Shown here one piece after another: positions 1-8,290 of a stretch of 14,657 bases of DNA. A program made the position numbers and the translations under genes. Position 1 is the stretch's first letter. The number at the start of each line of letters is the position of its first letter. Origin of the DNA: Candidatus Methanodesulfokora sp. (GTDB lineage: Archaea > Korarchaeota > Korarchaeia > Korarchaeales > Korarchaeaceae); assembly GCA_023269865.1 (NCBI GenBank), contig JAGDWR010000102.1:1-14657 (forward strand). Direction: 5' to 3'. The notes under the pieces are model-generated. The model made no database searches, was not told the origin of the DNA, and was given only the letters and a program-made list of their open reading frames with translations.

Positions 1-89
1 ACCTTTTTCTTCTTGGAGAATATGGAAAGAAGCCTCCTTATTATGCCTGATATTCCTCTTTTCTGCACTTCAACGCTTTTCATCGTCAT
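1..89 (-). CDS. N-terminal part of an unidentified ORF running off the left edge
   Basis: An open frame begins at ATG 89 (a second ATG lies at 83) and stays open to base 1, encoding 29 residues that start MTMKSVEVQKRG and end in a lysine run. I cannot assign a family. Support for a real start is a T-rich TATA-like box (109-120, minus strand reads CTTTTTATTTAT) centred about 25 bp before the ATG, which fits a leaderless archaeal transcript. The fragment is very basic with a short hydrophobic stretch (IIRRLLSIF). It lies downstream of the aCPSF2 gene in the same direction, after a 76-base gap. It could be a chance open frame; confidence is modest. Confidence 0.4.
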   Translation of the reverse strand, partial: MTMKSVEVQKRGISGIIRRLLSIFSKKKK

Positions 90-108
90 CGGTAAATAAT
101 TTCCACGG

Positions 109-120
109 ATAAATAAAAAG
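109..120 (-). promoter_or_regulatory. TATA-like box before the left-edge ORF
   Basis: The minus strand reads CTTTTTATTTAT. Its centre is about 25 bp upstream of ATG 89, the usual archaeal TATA-to-start distance for a leaderless message. The same T-rich tract could end transcription of the upstream operon. Confidence 0.35.
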
Positions 121-134
121 TAAGAGAGTCGGAT

Positions 135-152
135 GTAATACCAAGCTATTAC
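135..152 (-). terminator. Possible hairpin after the aCPSF2 gene
   Basis: A perfect 6-bp inverted repeat (GTAATA / TATTAC) with a 6-base loop starts 13 bases after the stop codon at 166-168. A T-rich tract follows at 109-120 on the minus strand. Archaeal termination depends mainly on T tracts, so the hairpin may instead protect the mRNA 3' end. The stem is AT-rich and weak. Confidence 0.3.
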
Positions 153-165
153 GTGCTCAGCTTTT

Positions 166-1476
166 TCATAATTTGACAAGTTCTCCCAGAGATGGCTTAT
201 AAACAGCTATTCCCTTTTCTTCTATCTTCTTTTCAAGATCAATCATTTTTTCCTCCTCTCCATGGACAAGAAAAACCTCCTTCAGTCCCTTAATGGAGGA
301 GATGAATCTCAACAGATTAACTTGATCGGCATGAGCCGAAAAATCAGCGAATTTTACATCAGCCTCTATGTGCACCATCTCACCAGTTCTTGGAAGGGTG
401 ATATCCCTCTTTCCGTCCAATATCTCCCTTCCCAGAGTTCCCTTTACTTGATATCCAGTCAGATATATCAAATTTCTCCTATCAGTTCCTATGTGCTTTA
501 GGTAGTCCAGAACAGGCCCTCCTTGCATCATGCCTGATGTGGTGATCACAATATAAGGCTCGTTTATATCAGCAATCTCCCTCCTATCCCTGACCTCATC
601 GACATATGGGTGGTCAAAGGGGCTCTTTCTCAGAGCTCTTATCTTATTTCTAAGCTCTGGCCTGAGCCAGAACCAGTGTATTGTATAGATTTTATTCACC
701 TCCCTTATCATGCCATCCACAAATATCGGGACCTTTTGTAGAACTCCTGAATCCATGTGATCTATCAACGTGAGAAGAACTTCCTGGGCTCTTCCCAAGG
801 CAAAAACGGGCACAAGAACCTTACCCCCGGACTCTATCACCTTCTCTATGTCCATCACAAATTTCCTCTCCACCTTCTTCCTGGAGGGATGTACATCCGA
901 ATTTCCCCCATATGTGGACTCTATTATCAGGTAATCCACTTCTGGCAGGTCCAGCTGAGCACCTCTCACAGTCCTAGTATTCGTGAGATTTATATCCCCG
1001 GTGTAAAGCAACCTCTTTCCATCCAACTTTATGTATATCATGGCGCTTCCCAGCACATGTCCAGCATCAAAGAATGTTATCTCTGCGTTTCTGAATGAAA
1101 AAGGGATCCCATAGCTGACAAGTTTCTCCTTTTTCCTCAGATACATGACATCCTCATGAGAAAAGGTTCTCTCATCCTTCGGGGTCAAGCTAAGTAGATC
1201 AAGAAGTAGAAGCTCTGAGAGATCCTTGGTAGGAGGAAGGGAGAAGATGGGGCAATCGTGAGATCTAACGATCTCAGGAGAGTGGCCGGAGTGATCAAGA
1301 TGAGCATGAGTCAGGAGAAGAGCATCAACTTTCCCCGATGGCTCAATTGGGTTTCTATCCCCGGAGCCCAAGTTTATGCCTGAATCCAGCAACATCCTGC
1401 CATTTCTCATCTCAAGCTCTATGCAGGATCTTCCTATCTCCCTAGCTCCTCCGAGAAATCTCAAGGCAATGCTCAA
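166..1476 (-). CDS. aCPSF2-type beta-CASP metallo-beta-lactamase ribonuclease
   Basis: Predicted zinc-dependent RNase of the CPSF73/RNase J superfamily, acting on RNA 3' ends or in RNA decay in the cytoplasm. The 436-residue protein begins with the metallo-beta-lactamase fold (FLGGAREIGRSC, residues 7-18). It shows the metal-ligand signature THAHLDH (56-62), His140 in AGHVLGSAM and Asp161 in TGDIN. Beta-CASP motifs are present: A at Glu186 (IESTYGG), B at His382 (FSAHADQ) and C at His405 (VHGEE). It lacks the N-terminal KH domains of aCPSF1, and its length and motifs suit aCPSF2 better than aRNase J. The start is TTG, overlapping the purB stop in a TTGA (1473-1476), so it is probably translationally coupled and last in the operon. 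Endo- versus exonuclease activity cannot be read from sequence. Confidence 0.9.
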   Translation of the reverse strand: MSIALRFLGGAREIGRSCIELEMRNGRMLLDSGINLGSGDRNPIEPSGKVDALLLTHAHLDHSGHSPEIVRSHDCPIFSLPPTKDLSELLLLDLLSLTPKDERTFSHEDVMYLRKKEKLVSYGIPFSFRNAEITFFDAGHVLGSAMIYIKLDGKRLLYTGDINLTNTRTVRGAQLDLPEVDYLIIESTYGGNSDVHPSRKKVERKFVMDIEKVIESGGKVLVPVFALGRAQEVLLTLIDHMDSGVLQKVPIFVDGMIREVNKIYTIHWFWLRPELRNKIRALRKSPFDHPYVDEVRDRREIADINEPYIVITTSGMMQGGPVLDYLKHIGTDRRNLIYLTGYQVKGTLGREILDGKRDITLPRTGEMVHIEADVKFADFSAHADQVNLLRFISSIKGLKEVFLVHGEEEKMIDLEKKIEEKGIAVYKPSLGELVKL

Positions 1477-2825
1477 ATTGAATCCCTTTTTCTCCTTAAA
1501 AACTCCTCAACGGAGTCAAATACCATTCTAGCAATCTCCTTTCCTGCTCCAAGATAGTTTTCAGGTCTCATTAGCTCCTCTATTTTTTCCGGAGCCAGAT
1601 ATTTAATTACATCACTCTCTAGGAGAGCTTCTTTGAAGGTCATGTTCTTTCTCATTGCTTCCATGGAGATTCTTCTTATAATTTCATGAGCTCTCTGTCT
1701 TCCCAGAGTTTTTGAAAGCTCCATCATCACTCTCTCTGACATTATGAACCCCTTTGTCCTATCTATGTTCTCCCTCATCGCATCGCTGTTCAGCTTCATG
1801 TTTCTCACAACATAGTTTAGTGTTATCAACTGCTCCTCAAGAAGAAGGAAGGCTTCGGGAACTATCACCCTCTCAACAGAGCTGTTTGTCAGATCCCTCT
1901 CATGCTCTATCACGATGTTCTCGAGAGAGGCTAATGCAATGCCCCTCATCACTCTAGCTAGACCGCAGACCTTTTCGCTGTTTATCGGATTTACCTTGTG
2001 GGGCATCGTGCTCGATCCAACTTGTTCCTCCTCAAAGGGCTCTGTTACCTCAGCTATCTCTGAGCGGTGAAGGTTTCTTATCTCATTTGCCATCATCTCA
2101 AGGGTGGAGGATATGAGGGCCATTGTGAGCAGGAGCTCGCAGAGCTCATCCCTTGGGACTATCTGTGTTGTTATCTCCTCATGCTCAAGTCCAAGTCTCT
2201 CCATCAGCTTTCTTTGTACCTCCATTCCAATGCTTCCCAGGGAGGCCATCGTCCCTATGGCCCCGCTGAACTTTCCCTTTGCAGCCCTTTTACAAGCTAT
2301 TTCATATCTCTCCATATTTCTCCTCATTATAGAGGCCCAGAGGGCGAACTTGAAGCCGAAGGGCATTGGTATTGCAGCCATTCCATGAGTCCTTCCAAGG
2401 GATACTAGATTTAAGCTCTCTCTTCCTCTCTTTATGATAGCTTCAGTAAGCTCCATCATCCTTGAAATTATGATCCTTGATGCCTCCTTGAGCTGTATTG
2501 CCATCGTAGTATCAAGTATATCGTTTGATGTCGCTCCATAGTGCACATATTCACCGTATTCCCCTGCAAGCTTTGATAATGCTCTCACAAGCGCCATTGT
2601 CTCGTGCTTTGTCTTCCTCTCCTCCTCCTTTACAAGGTCTGCTGTAATCATTTCAGCAGCTTTGCTTATCGCATCAGCAGCTTTTCTTGGTATTATGCCA
2701 AGTTCAGCTTCAACTCTTGCCAGTTCAGCTTCAACTCTTGCCATTGTCCTTATCTTATTATCATACTCGAATATACTCCTCATCTCCCTGCTTCCATACC
2801 TATTTTCTATCGGGTGAACTGGCAT
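1473..2825 (-). CDS. purB: Adenylosuccinate lyase
   Basis: Cleaves SAICAR to AICAR plus fumarate and adenylosuccinate to AMP plus fumarate, in de novo purine synthesis. The start at ATG 2825 (450 residues, MPVHPIENRYGS) is chosen because an AGGAGGAGG Shine-Dalgarno sits 7 nt upstream (2833-2841); an in-frame ATG at 2849 would lie before that site. Seen in the protein: TSND at 99-102, GRTHG with the conserved His near 147, and the fumarase/aspartase-superfamily signature GSSTMPHKVNPI at 270-281, whose flexible-loop Ser is catalytic in this family. Length is typical. The gene overlaps the hel308 3' end by 26 bp and the nuclease start by 4 bp. Residues 28-41 are a perfect ARVEAEL duplication encoded by a 21-bp tandem repeat. 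Confidence 0.95.
   Translation of the reverse strand: MPVHPIENRYGSREMRSIFEYDNKIRTMARVEAELARVEAELGIIPRKAADAISKAAEMITADLVKEEERKTKHETMALVRALSKLAGEYGEYVHYGATSNDILDTTMAIQLKEASRIIISRMMELTEAIIKRGRESLNLVSLGRTHGMAAIPMPFGFKFALWASIMRRNMERYEIACKRAAKGKFSGAIGTMASLGSIGMEVQRKLMERLGLEHEEITTQIVPRDELCELLLTMALISSTLEMMANEIRNLHRSEIAEVTEPFEEEQVGSSTMPHKVNPINSEKVCGLARVMRGIALASLENIVIEHERDLTNSSVERVIVPEAFLLLEEQLITLNYVVRNMKLNSDAMRENIDRTKGFIMSERVMMELSKTLGRQRAHEIIRRISMEAMRKNMTFKEALLESDVIKYLAPEKIEELMRPENYLGAGKEIARMVFDSVEEFLRRKRDSI
2701..2742 (-). repeat. Perfect 2 x 21-bp tandem repeat within purB
   Basis: Two adjacent identical 21-base units (2701-2721 and 2722-2742) encode ARVEAEL twice in the first long helix of PurB. 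The copies match at every third-codon position. Compared from memory with Thermotoga PurB, the interval up to the conserved ELGxIP has the usual length, so the repeat does not obviously lengthen the helix. Confidence 0.95.
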
Positions 2826-4953
2826 TGTTGATCCTCCTCCTGGCATCATTAATTATCCTTTTGGCTAAAACCTCCCCTATTCCGGGAACTCTCATCAGAT
2901 CTTCAGGCTTTGCCCTTGCTATCTCCCTTATGGAGACAAAACCCGACCTATAAAGAGCCCTGGCCCTCACTCTTCCAACTCCTTCGAGCTTAACAAGCTC
3001 TATAAGGTCCTTTCTTATGCCATACTGAACTCTCATGGATTCCTCGCGGAGGAACCTTGCCAAGTCCTCCTTCCCGCAAAGCCTTGATATCTCGGAGAAG
3101 GAGTAAAGCATCCATGATGCCGTCTCAACAAACCTGTGAAGATCTCCTGGCTCAACTCCAAACTTCTTCTCAATCTCCCCCTCTCTCATCTCCTCAATCC
3201 AAGATTTGAGGACATAATAAGACTTTATAGCCCTGATTATATCCGCATAAGAGCTTATTGGAAGTCTCTCAATTGGAATAAGTGCATCAAATTCCTCCTC
3301 GCTGAACTCCTCCCCTCTAACCACACTTATTTGGGGCATATCGGGCAGAAATGAGAGAGTCTGGAACAAGCATGACTCCAGCTCATCCAATCTTCCTGAT
3401 GATAGCAAAACCGACGCCCTCTCAATGGAATCCCTCATCATGATAGCTGATACTGGATCTATGTAAAGCTCTGATGTCCTTTTTCCCAGCAAAGTGGGCG
3501 TCATCATCTCATTTTTTATGTATATGAGCTCGTTTTTTGCCAAAAATTCAACTATGGACCTTATGGCACTTCTTATCCTGTCAACCCCTATCTGAACTGA
3601 GAAAAGGGTTCTGTTCAGGAACTTCCTAAGACCGCTCATGTCGATTCTCCCCTTCATAGCTATAACTGATAGTATTTGAGCCCTCAATTGGGTGAGATCA
3701 TTGAGCCTGGATGCTATCGGCTCAGGTATCCCTTTTATGTATCTTTCCATTATTGTTCTAGCCTCCTTCTTTGATCTTGCCATTATTATCCCGTATCCCC
3801 TCTCATCATAAACAGGCCTTCCAGCCCTGCCCATCATCTGTTTTATCTCGAAAACTGGTATCTCAGTGCTGAAGCCAACTTCCTGATCATATCTCTTGTA
3901 ATCCTTTATTATAACTGTCCTTGCTGGAAGGTTCACACCAGCTGCAAGAGTTGGAGTTGCGGTGAGAAACCTTATTATCCTTCTCCTAAAACCTTCCTCT
4001 ATGATGCTCCTGACATCATGCGATAAGCCTGCATGATGAAATGCAACACCCTTGGCCACGATTTCTGAGAGAACTCTGTGCATCGATGAGTATGGATCTG
4101 CTTCTGCTATTTTCCTGGATATCTCCTCAGCCTCCTTGCTCCCCTCTCCTATTTTATTTGCTATCTTCACAGCTAGATTTACGGCTGTTCTCCTCTGCCC
4201 ACAAAAGATCAATGTCTGGCTGGAGCATATATCTGATCTGAGCAGGTTGATGAGGTCATCATCTCTATCATCCACTCTAACCACTTCTCCATCCTCAAAC
4301 ATTATCGTATCATTGCTGAAAACCCCTGTTTTAAGGGGAACTGGCCTCCAGCTTGAGGAGACATAATCAGCATCAAGCCATCTTGCCAGCTCCTCCAGGT
4401 TGGTTATAGTTGCGCTTAGAGCTATTCTTCTTGCATCCGGATTTGAGTCCATGAACTTTGCTACTGTCATCTCAACTATAGCTCCTCTCCCCACTGCTCC
4501 AACATAATGTATCTCATCGAACACGGCCGTTCCGACATCACTCAGCCAGGATGGAGAGTGGCGTATTATGGAGTCAAGCTTCTCATATGTTGTTATTATC
4601 ACATCATAAGCTGAAAGCGGCTCCTCTGATGAGTCGTAATCCCCAACGGATATCCTGAGATTATATCCGAGGGGCTCAAGATGCTTTGATATCTCAGAAT
4701 ACTTCTCAGATGCAAGAGCTCTAAGGGGAACGACATATAAAACCTTCTCCCCCTTAAATAAACTGTAAAGTGAGGATATCTCTGCTATCAAGGTCTTTCC
4801 AGACGCAGTTGCAGATGCTAGTATGAAGTTCCCGCTTCTATGTAGCCCTCTCTTGATCACCTCTGCCTGCGGGGGATAGAGGGCAGTTATGCCCCATGAT
4901 GAGACTATCTTTCTCACACGATCCTCCAGAGGGAGGTCTTCCATCCTTATCAT
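2800..4953 (-). CDS. hel308: Hel308 (Hjm/HelQ-type) superfamily 2 DNA helicase
   Basis: ATP-dependent 3'-5' DNA helicase that in archaea acts at stalled forks and in recombination. The 717 residues run in family order. Gln29 (YPPQAE) is the Q motif; Walker A is ASATASGKT (46-54), motif II DEIH (146-149) and motif III SAT (180-182). FHHAGL (305-310) and motif VI QMMGRAGRP (372-380) close RecA domain 2. A winged-helix region (about 410-490) and the helical ratchet (about 500-640) follow. Domain 5 has two helix-hairpin-helix elements, LEGVGRVRA (656-664) and VPGIGEVLA (689-697). Length is typical. ATG 4953 is 4 bp after the mcm stop; a second ATG three codons on (4944) is possible. Its place right after gins23-mcm fits a fork-maintenance role. 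Confidence 0.95.
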   Translation of the reverse strand: MIRMEDLPLEDRVRKIVSSWGITALYPPQAEVIKRGLHRSGNFILASATASGKTLIAEISSLYSLFKGEKVLYVVPLRALASEKYSEISKHLEPLGYNLRISVGDYDSSEEPLSAYDVIITTYEKLDSIIRHSPSWLSDVGTAVFDEIHYVGAVGRGAIVEMTVAKFMDSNPDARRIALSATITNLEELARWLDADYVSSSWRPVPLKTGVFSNDTIMFEDGEVVRVDDRDDDLINLLRSDICSSQTLIFCGQRRTAVNLAVKIANKIGEGSKEAEEISRKIAEADPYSSMHRVLSEIVAKGVAFHHAGLSHDVRSIIEEGFRRRIIRFLTATPTLAAGVNLPARTVIIKDYKRYDQEVGFSTEIPVFEIKQMMGRAGRPVYDERGYGIIMARSKKEARTIMERYIKGIPEPIASRLNDLTQLRAQILSVIAMKGRIDMSGLRKFLNRTLFSVQIGVDRIRSAIRSIVEFLAKNELIYIKNEMMTPTLLGKRTSELYIDPVSAIMMRDSIERASVLLSSGRLDELESCLFQTLSFLPDMPQISVVRGEEFSEEEFDALIPIERLPISSYADIIRAIKSYYVLKSWIEEMREGEIEKKFGVEPGDLHRFVETASWMLYSFSEISRLCGKEDLARFLREESMRVQYGIRKDLIELVKLEGVGRVRARALYRSGFVSIREIARAKPEDLMRVPGIGEVLAKRIINDARRRINNASSPDRK
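2833..2841 (-). promoter_or_regulatory. Strong Shine-Dalgarno that decides the purB start
   Basis: The minus strand reads AGGAGGAGG, ending 7 nt before ATG 2825. It lies within the last codons of hel308, so purB can be re-initiated independently of its upstream neighbour. It rules against the longer start at 2849. Confidence 0.7.
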
Positions 4954-4957
4954 GGCT

Positions 4958-7900
4958 TCACTCTCTTCTTGGGACTATTTTGACGTATCCAGGCCTTGGT
5001 ATGTATATTCTTCCTGCTTCATAAAGACTTCTTATGTCCTTCTCTATTATCACCTCCTTCCCAACCATGTTAAGTTCTTTTGCTGCTTGAGCTACTAGCT
5101 CAGCTCTTGGAACTTCTCCATTCTCATATTGTCTCTCCATTCTGCTCAGAAGCTCCATTATCCTTGCTCTCCTATAGCTTGAGCTCTGGAATGATTCATG
5201 CATGAAACCGGAGACATCATAAGTTCCCGTCACTTCATCGTATCCCACATCCTTAAGCATCGCCCTGAGGAGCTCTATTGCAACCCTTGCATCCTCAGCT
5301 GTCACCTCTTCTCTCAAATAAAGCTTAGCTCTAGCCTCGCTCAGCCTGAAAAGAGCTTCCAACTGCCTGGGTGTGATTGGAATAGGAGCCTGCTCCATTA
5401 TCTCGACAGCTTCAGCTTTATCCTTGCTCATCTTTCTCATGCTCAAGTAGAACCTGCTTATCTCCTCCCCTGCTTCCTTGGTCAGCACTGGTGTTATGTT
5501 CTGCCTCGCATAAGCTATGTACTTCCTCAGGAGATCTATCGGTATTGGAGGCTCTGCCTCAGGATTATAGCCTCTTCTGGTCTCCGTTATATGCTTTGCA
5601 ATCCTTCTATCAAGGTCATCCGATGGATCATCCTTTATCACATATATCAGGTCGAACCTGGAGAGTATCGTGGGGGGAAGATTTATGTTCTCAGCAACGC
5701 TGAGCATCTTATCATATCTTCCCTTCTTCGGATTGGCTGCAGCTATTATCGTTGTTCTAGCATTCAATGTGGCAACTATTCCGGCTTTTGCTATGCTTAT
5801 GGTCTGCTGTTCCATTGCTTCATGTATAGCCCTTCTATCCTCCTCGCTCATCTTGTCAAACTCATCTATACAAGCAGTCCCTCTGTCAGCTAGCACCAAC
5901 GCACCTGCTTCAAGAGTCCATCCTCCTGTGCTTGCATCCCTCACAACAGCTGCTGTTAAGCCAGCAGCAGTGGAGCCTTTTCCAGTCGTATAAAGACCTC
6001 TTGGAGATATTCTCGATACGTACTTCAAAAGCTGGCTGTTGTGCACAATAAGTCCATTTGCGACGAAATTTCTGTTCGATGGAACTTCTATATCGTAGAC
6101 CCATCCATCAAATTGTTCTCTTGAGACCTGTTTAACCTCATCCCACACCACATCAGATGATACAATCACCTCTATATCGTCTGCAGAAATCCCGCTTCTC
6201 TTTGCCAGATCCAAAACCTCCTTTGCGATGCTAAGAGGAACAGGTCTTCCCGAAGTTACAAATTTTTTAAGCTTTTTTCTCAAATCTGCAGCTTCTCTTG
6301 ACTTAATTTGGCCCAAAATCTCCATTAATACATCCCCTATTCCCGGAATTCCGTCCTCATTCCTTTTTCTTTTAGCTATAGCCACTTTTATCCCAATCCT
6401 CCTGAAAAGATCTGCTGCATCATCTCCTTTCACTGTTATCTTGTGTCTTCCTCCGCTTGAGCTCATACAGGGCCTGTATCCCATTGAGATCAGGGCAAGC
6501 ATTATCTTCAGAGCCACCTTTTTGCTGTAAAACACGATGCTCAGCGCGCCCTTTGCTCTATTTATCCTCCCAGCAGCTGCGATTATTCCCTTCATAAGCT
6601 TTGGAAATCCCCTCTCATCGAATACAAGCCAGCTTGGGATATCCCTCTCCCGCCTAGGTGCCTTTAAACAATCATAAATATGATCAAAGGATAGAGAAAG
6701 CCTCCCATTTCTATTTATGTACTCCAATTTGGCTTTTTCTGGTATTATCTCGTTTATTCCCAGAATATCGGGATTCATAAGCCTTATCTGCACCCCAATT
6801 TTATTTCTAGAGATTTTTATATTTGAATAATATAGTATGCCTATCAGCTCAGGGGGCAGACTATTTTCATTTTTTACATTTAACGCTGGAATCCTTCCAG
6901 CTACAGCTATGTAGAACCCCGGATGAATGTCAGATGCTTTTCTGTACTCGGTTTTTCCATTTGTTATCGTCAGGAATGGATGAGTTGGAGTGACCTTTAT
7001 CTCAAAGCCCATTCTCGTCCTCACAGTTATTATCTCCCCCTTGTGCCTCCTCTTTGCTATAGCTGATGATCTCTCCCAACAGATCCTCATTTTATTGTTC
7101 AAAGATGCTACATCAAATTCCTTTCTCCATATTAAATCCTCCCCATCATGAATTGGACTGCTCTCCGGAGTCAGCTCATCAACTCTCTTCAGATCACCTT
7201 CAAGGAGGACATATGAATCTCCCGTTATACATTTAGCTGTCCCGGGATCCCCAACTAGCAGAAGATTTATCTCCCCTCTTATCTTAGTTCCATCCTTTAG
7301 TATCTTCTCGTTTCCCCCGAAAAGAGCTAAGGCTATAGCTTTTTTTATTGTCTCATGCCCATATATAGATGGAGCTATTGATTTGACTATCTTCTCCTCC
7401 AGATGAGGGTCCTTCGACAGCTTCCTTATCTCCCTCTCATCCTCAGGAGTTATTACTACCCTCTCATACTCCTTGCTTGATGTCTCTATGAAGTTTATCT
7501 CGAGAAATCTCCTGAAAAGAGGTCCAAATACGGCATCCCCTACGCTTTTTCTGTTCTTTCTCAGGTTTATTATAGCAGAGGCCTTTATCCTATCCCCTGG
7601 TTTGACCTCATCCACTATATCATCCAGAAGGATTGCGTCTATGTACTTCGGCATTCCCCCTGGTGGTAGGTCCTCAGGTCTCTCCTGAACCCTTATGTAC
7701 TGCCAGTTTACGAAGCTGCTCCTCTCCTGATTGAACTTCATGGCTTGACCACAGTTGGGACAACTTGCTGGAGGTTTTGGCACCACATCATCCTCTATCG
7801 GCATGGAGATCTCATAACCACAGGCTCCACACGTGTAAACTGCCTCAGATAGCTTATCATAGGTGTCTGAGACTCTTGTCACTATCCCCTCGACAGAGAT

Positions 7901-8290
7901 CATCTTTCCAAGGGAATAGCTCGGTATCTCCCTTATACCAACTCTTATAGGGATGTTGGAGAACCTCGCATGAAAGGGCTTGTTGAAGTATATCAGGTCA
8001 TCTGAGAGAGGTCCAGCGTTCATCCTGAGGAACTCCTTAACTGCTTGAGATGCTGCTCTTATGTTTGTCACCGGCCTCTCGAGCAGATCCAAGGCAACCT
8101 CTCTTGTATCTATATTCGCAAAAAGGTCACTATAATCTATAACAATAGATCTTTTTTTGGACTCGATGGCCCTTAAAGCCAGCTCTTCATACTTTCTGGA
8201 TCCAGATTCATCCTTGAAACTCTTCAAAAACTCAAGATATTTCTCCTTGAGCTTTATCTCATCCACTATCTTTGGCTCTCCTGTTATCAC
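4958..8290 (-). CDS. mcm: Replicative DNA helicase MCM, intein-containing precursor
   Basis: Core of the archaeal CMG-like replicative helicase (hexamer, 3'-5'). The 1110-residue precursor becomes a 712-residue MCM once residues 354-751 are spliced out. Seen in order: N-terminal helical domain; zinc ribbon Cys154/Cys157/Cys177/Cys180; OB-fold with DNA-binding hairpin (about 245-268); Walker A GDPGTAK at 347-353, completed by Ser752 after splicing; Walker B CIDEFDKM with Asp809/Glu810; sensor 1 in AAANPKKG (Asn853); arginine finger SRFD (Arg878); C-terminal winged helix (about 1035-1105). The GTG start at 8290 has a G-rich Shine-Dalgarno (8297-8304) inside gins23, and the genes overlap by 32 bp. 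Without splicing, the Walker A motif is split and ATP binding should fail. Confidence 0.96.
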   Translation of the reverse strand: MITGEPKIVDEIKLKEKYLEFLKSFKDESGSRKYEELALRAIESKKRSIVIDYSDLFANIDTREVALDLLERPVTNIRAASQAVKEFLRMNAGPLSDDLIYFNKPFHARFSNIPIRVGIREIPSYSLGKMISVEGIVTRVSDTYDKLSEAVYTCGACGYEISMPIEDDVVPKPPASCPNCGQAMKFNQERSSFVNWQYIRVQERPEDLPPGGMPKYIDAILLDDIVDEVKPGDRIKASAIINLRKNRKSVGDAVFGPLFRRFLEINFIETSSKEYERVVITPEDEREIRKLSKDPHLEEKIVKSIAPSIYGHETIKKAIALALFGGNEKILKDGTKIRGEINLLLVGDPGTAKCITGDSYVLLEGDLKRVDELTPESSPIHDGEDLIWRKEFDVASLNNKMRICWERSSAIAKRRHKGEIITVRTRMGFEIKVTPTHPFLTITNGKTEYRKASDIHPGFYIAVAGRIPALNVKNENSLPPELIGILYYSNIKISRNKIGVQIRLMNPDILGINEIIPEKAKLEYINRNGRLSLSFDHIYDCLKAPRRERDIPSWLVFDERGFPKLMKGIIAAAGRINRAKGALSIVFYSKKVALKIMLALISMGYRPCMSSSGGRHKITVKGDDAADLFRRIGIKVAIAKRKRNEDGIPGIGDVLMEILGQIKSREAADLRKKLKKFVTSGRPVPLSIAKEVLDLAKRSGISADDIEVIVSSDVVWDEVKQVSREQFDGWVYDIEVPSNRNFVANGLIVHNSQLLKYVSRISPRGLYTTGKGSTAAGLTAAVVRDASTGGWTLEAGALVLADRGTACIDEFDKMSEEDRRAIHEAMEQQTISIAKAGIVATLNARTTIIAAANPKKGRYDKMLSVAENINLPPTILSRFDLIYVIKDDPSDDLDRRIAKHITETRRGYNPEAEPPIPIDLLRKYIAYARQNITPVLTKEAGEEISRFYLSMRKMSKDKAEAVEIMEQAPIPITPRQLEALFRLSEARAKLYLREEVTAEDARVAIELLRAMLKDVGYDEVTGTYDVSGFMHESFQSSSYRRARIMELLSRMERQYENGEVPRAELVAQAAKELNMVGKEVIIEKDIRSLYEAGRIYIPRPGYVKIVPRRE
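6038..7231 (-). mobile_element. MCM intein with a degenerate LAGLIDADG endonuclease domain
   Basis: A 398-residue insertion (precursor residues 354-751) lies between Lys353 and Ser752 of the MCM Walker A. Splicing elements look intact: Cys1 of block A (CITGDSYV), block B VTPTHPF (Thr434-x-x-His437), block F VYDIEVPSNRNFVANG, and terminal His750-Asn751 followed by Ser as +1 nucleophile, a class 1 arrangement. The middle (about 465-700) aligns by eye with a dodecapeptide endonuclease, but block C reads ELIGILYYSN with Ser489 where Asp is expected. Block E reads GIIAAAG (568-574) where the usual form is GLFDADG. Both catalytic acids are therefore apparently absent. The DNA is locally AT-rich: 17 G+C in 60 at 6781-6840. 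Confidence 0.93.

Noticed and set aside
2826..2849. PurB extended to the ATG pair at 2846/2849
   Set aside because: The AGGAGGAGG ribosome site lies inside this extension, and the family N-terminus begins at MPVHPIENRYGS.
5198..5893. 231-codon plus-strand ORF opposite mcm
   Set aside because: It is low in complexity, rich in Ser/Leu/His/Tyr, without recognisable motifs, and entirely antisense to conserved MCM coding.
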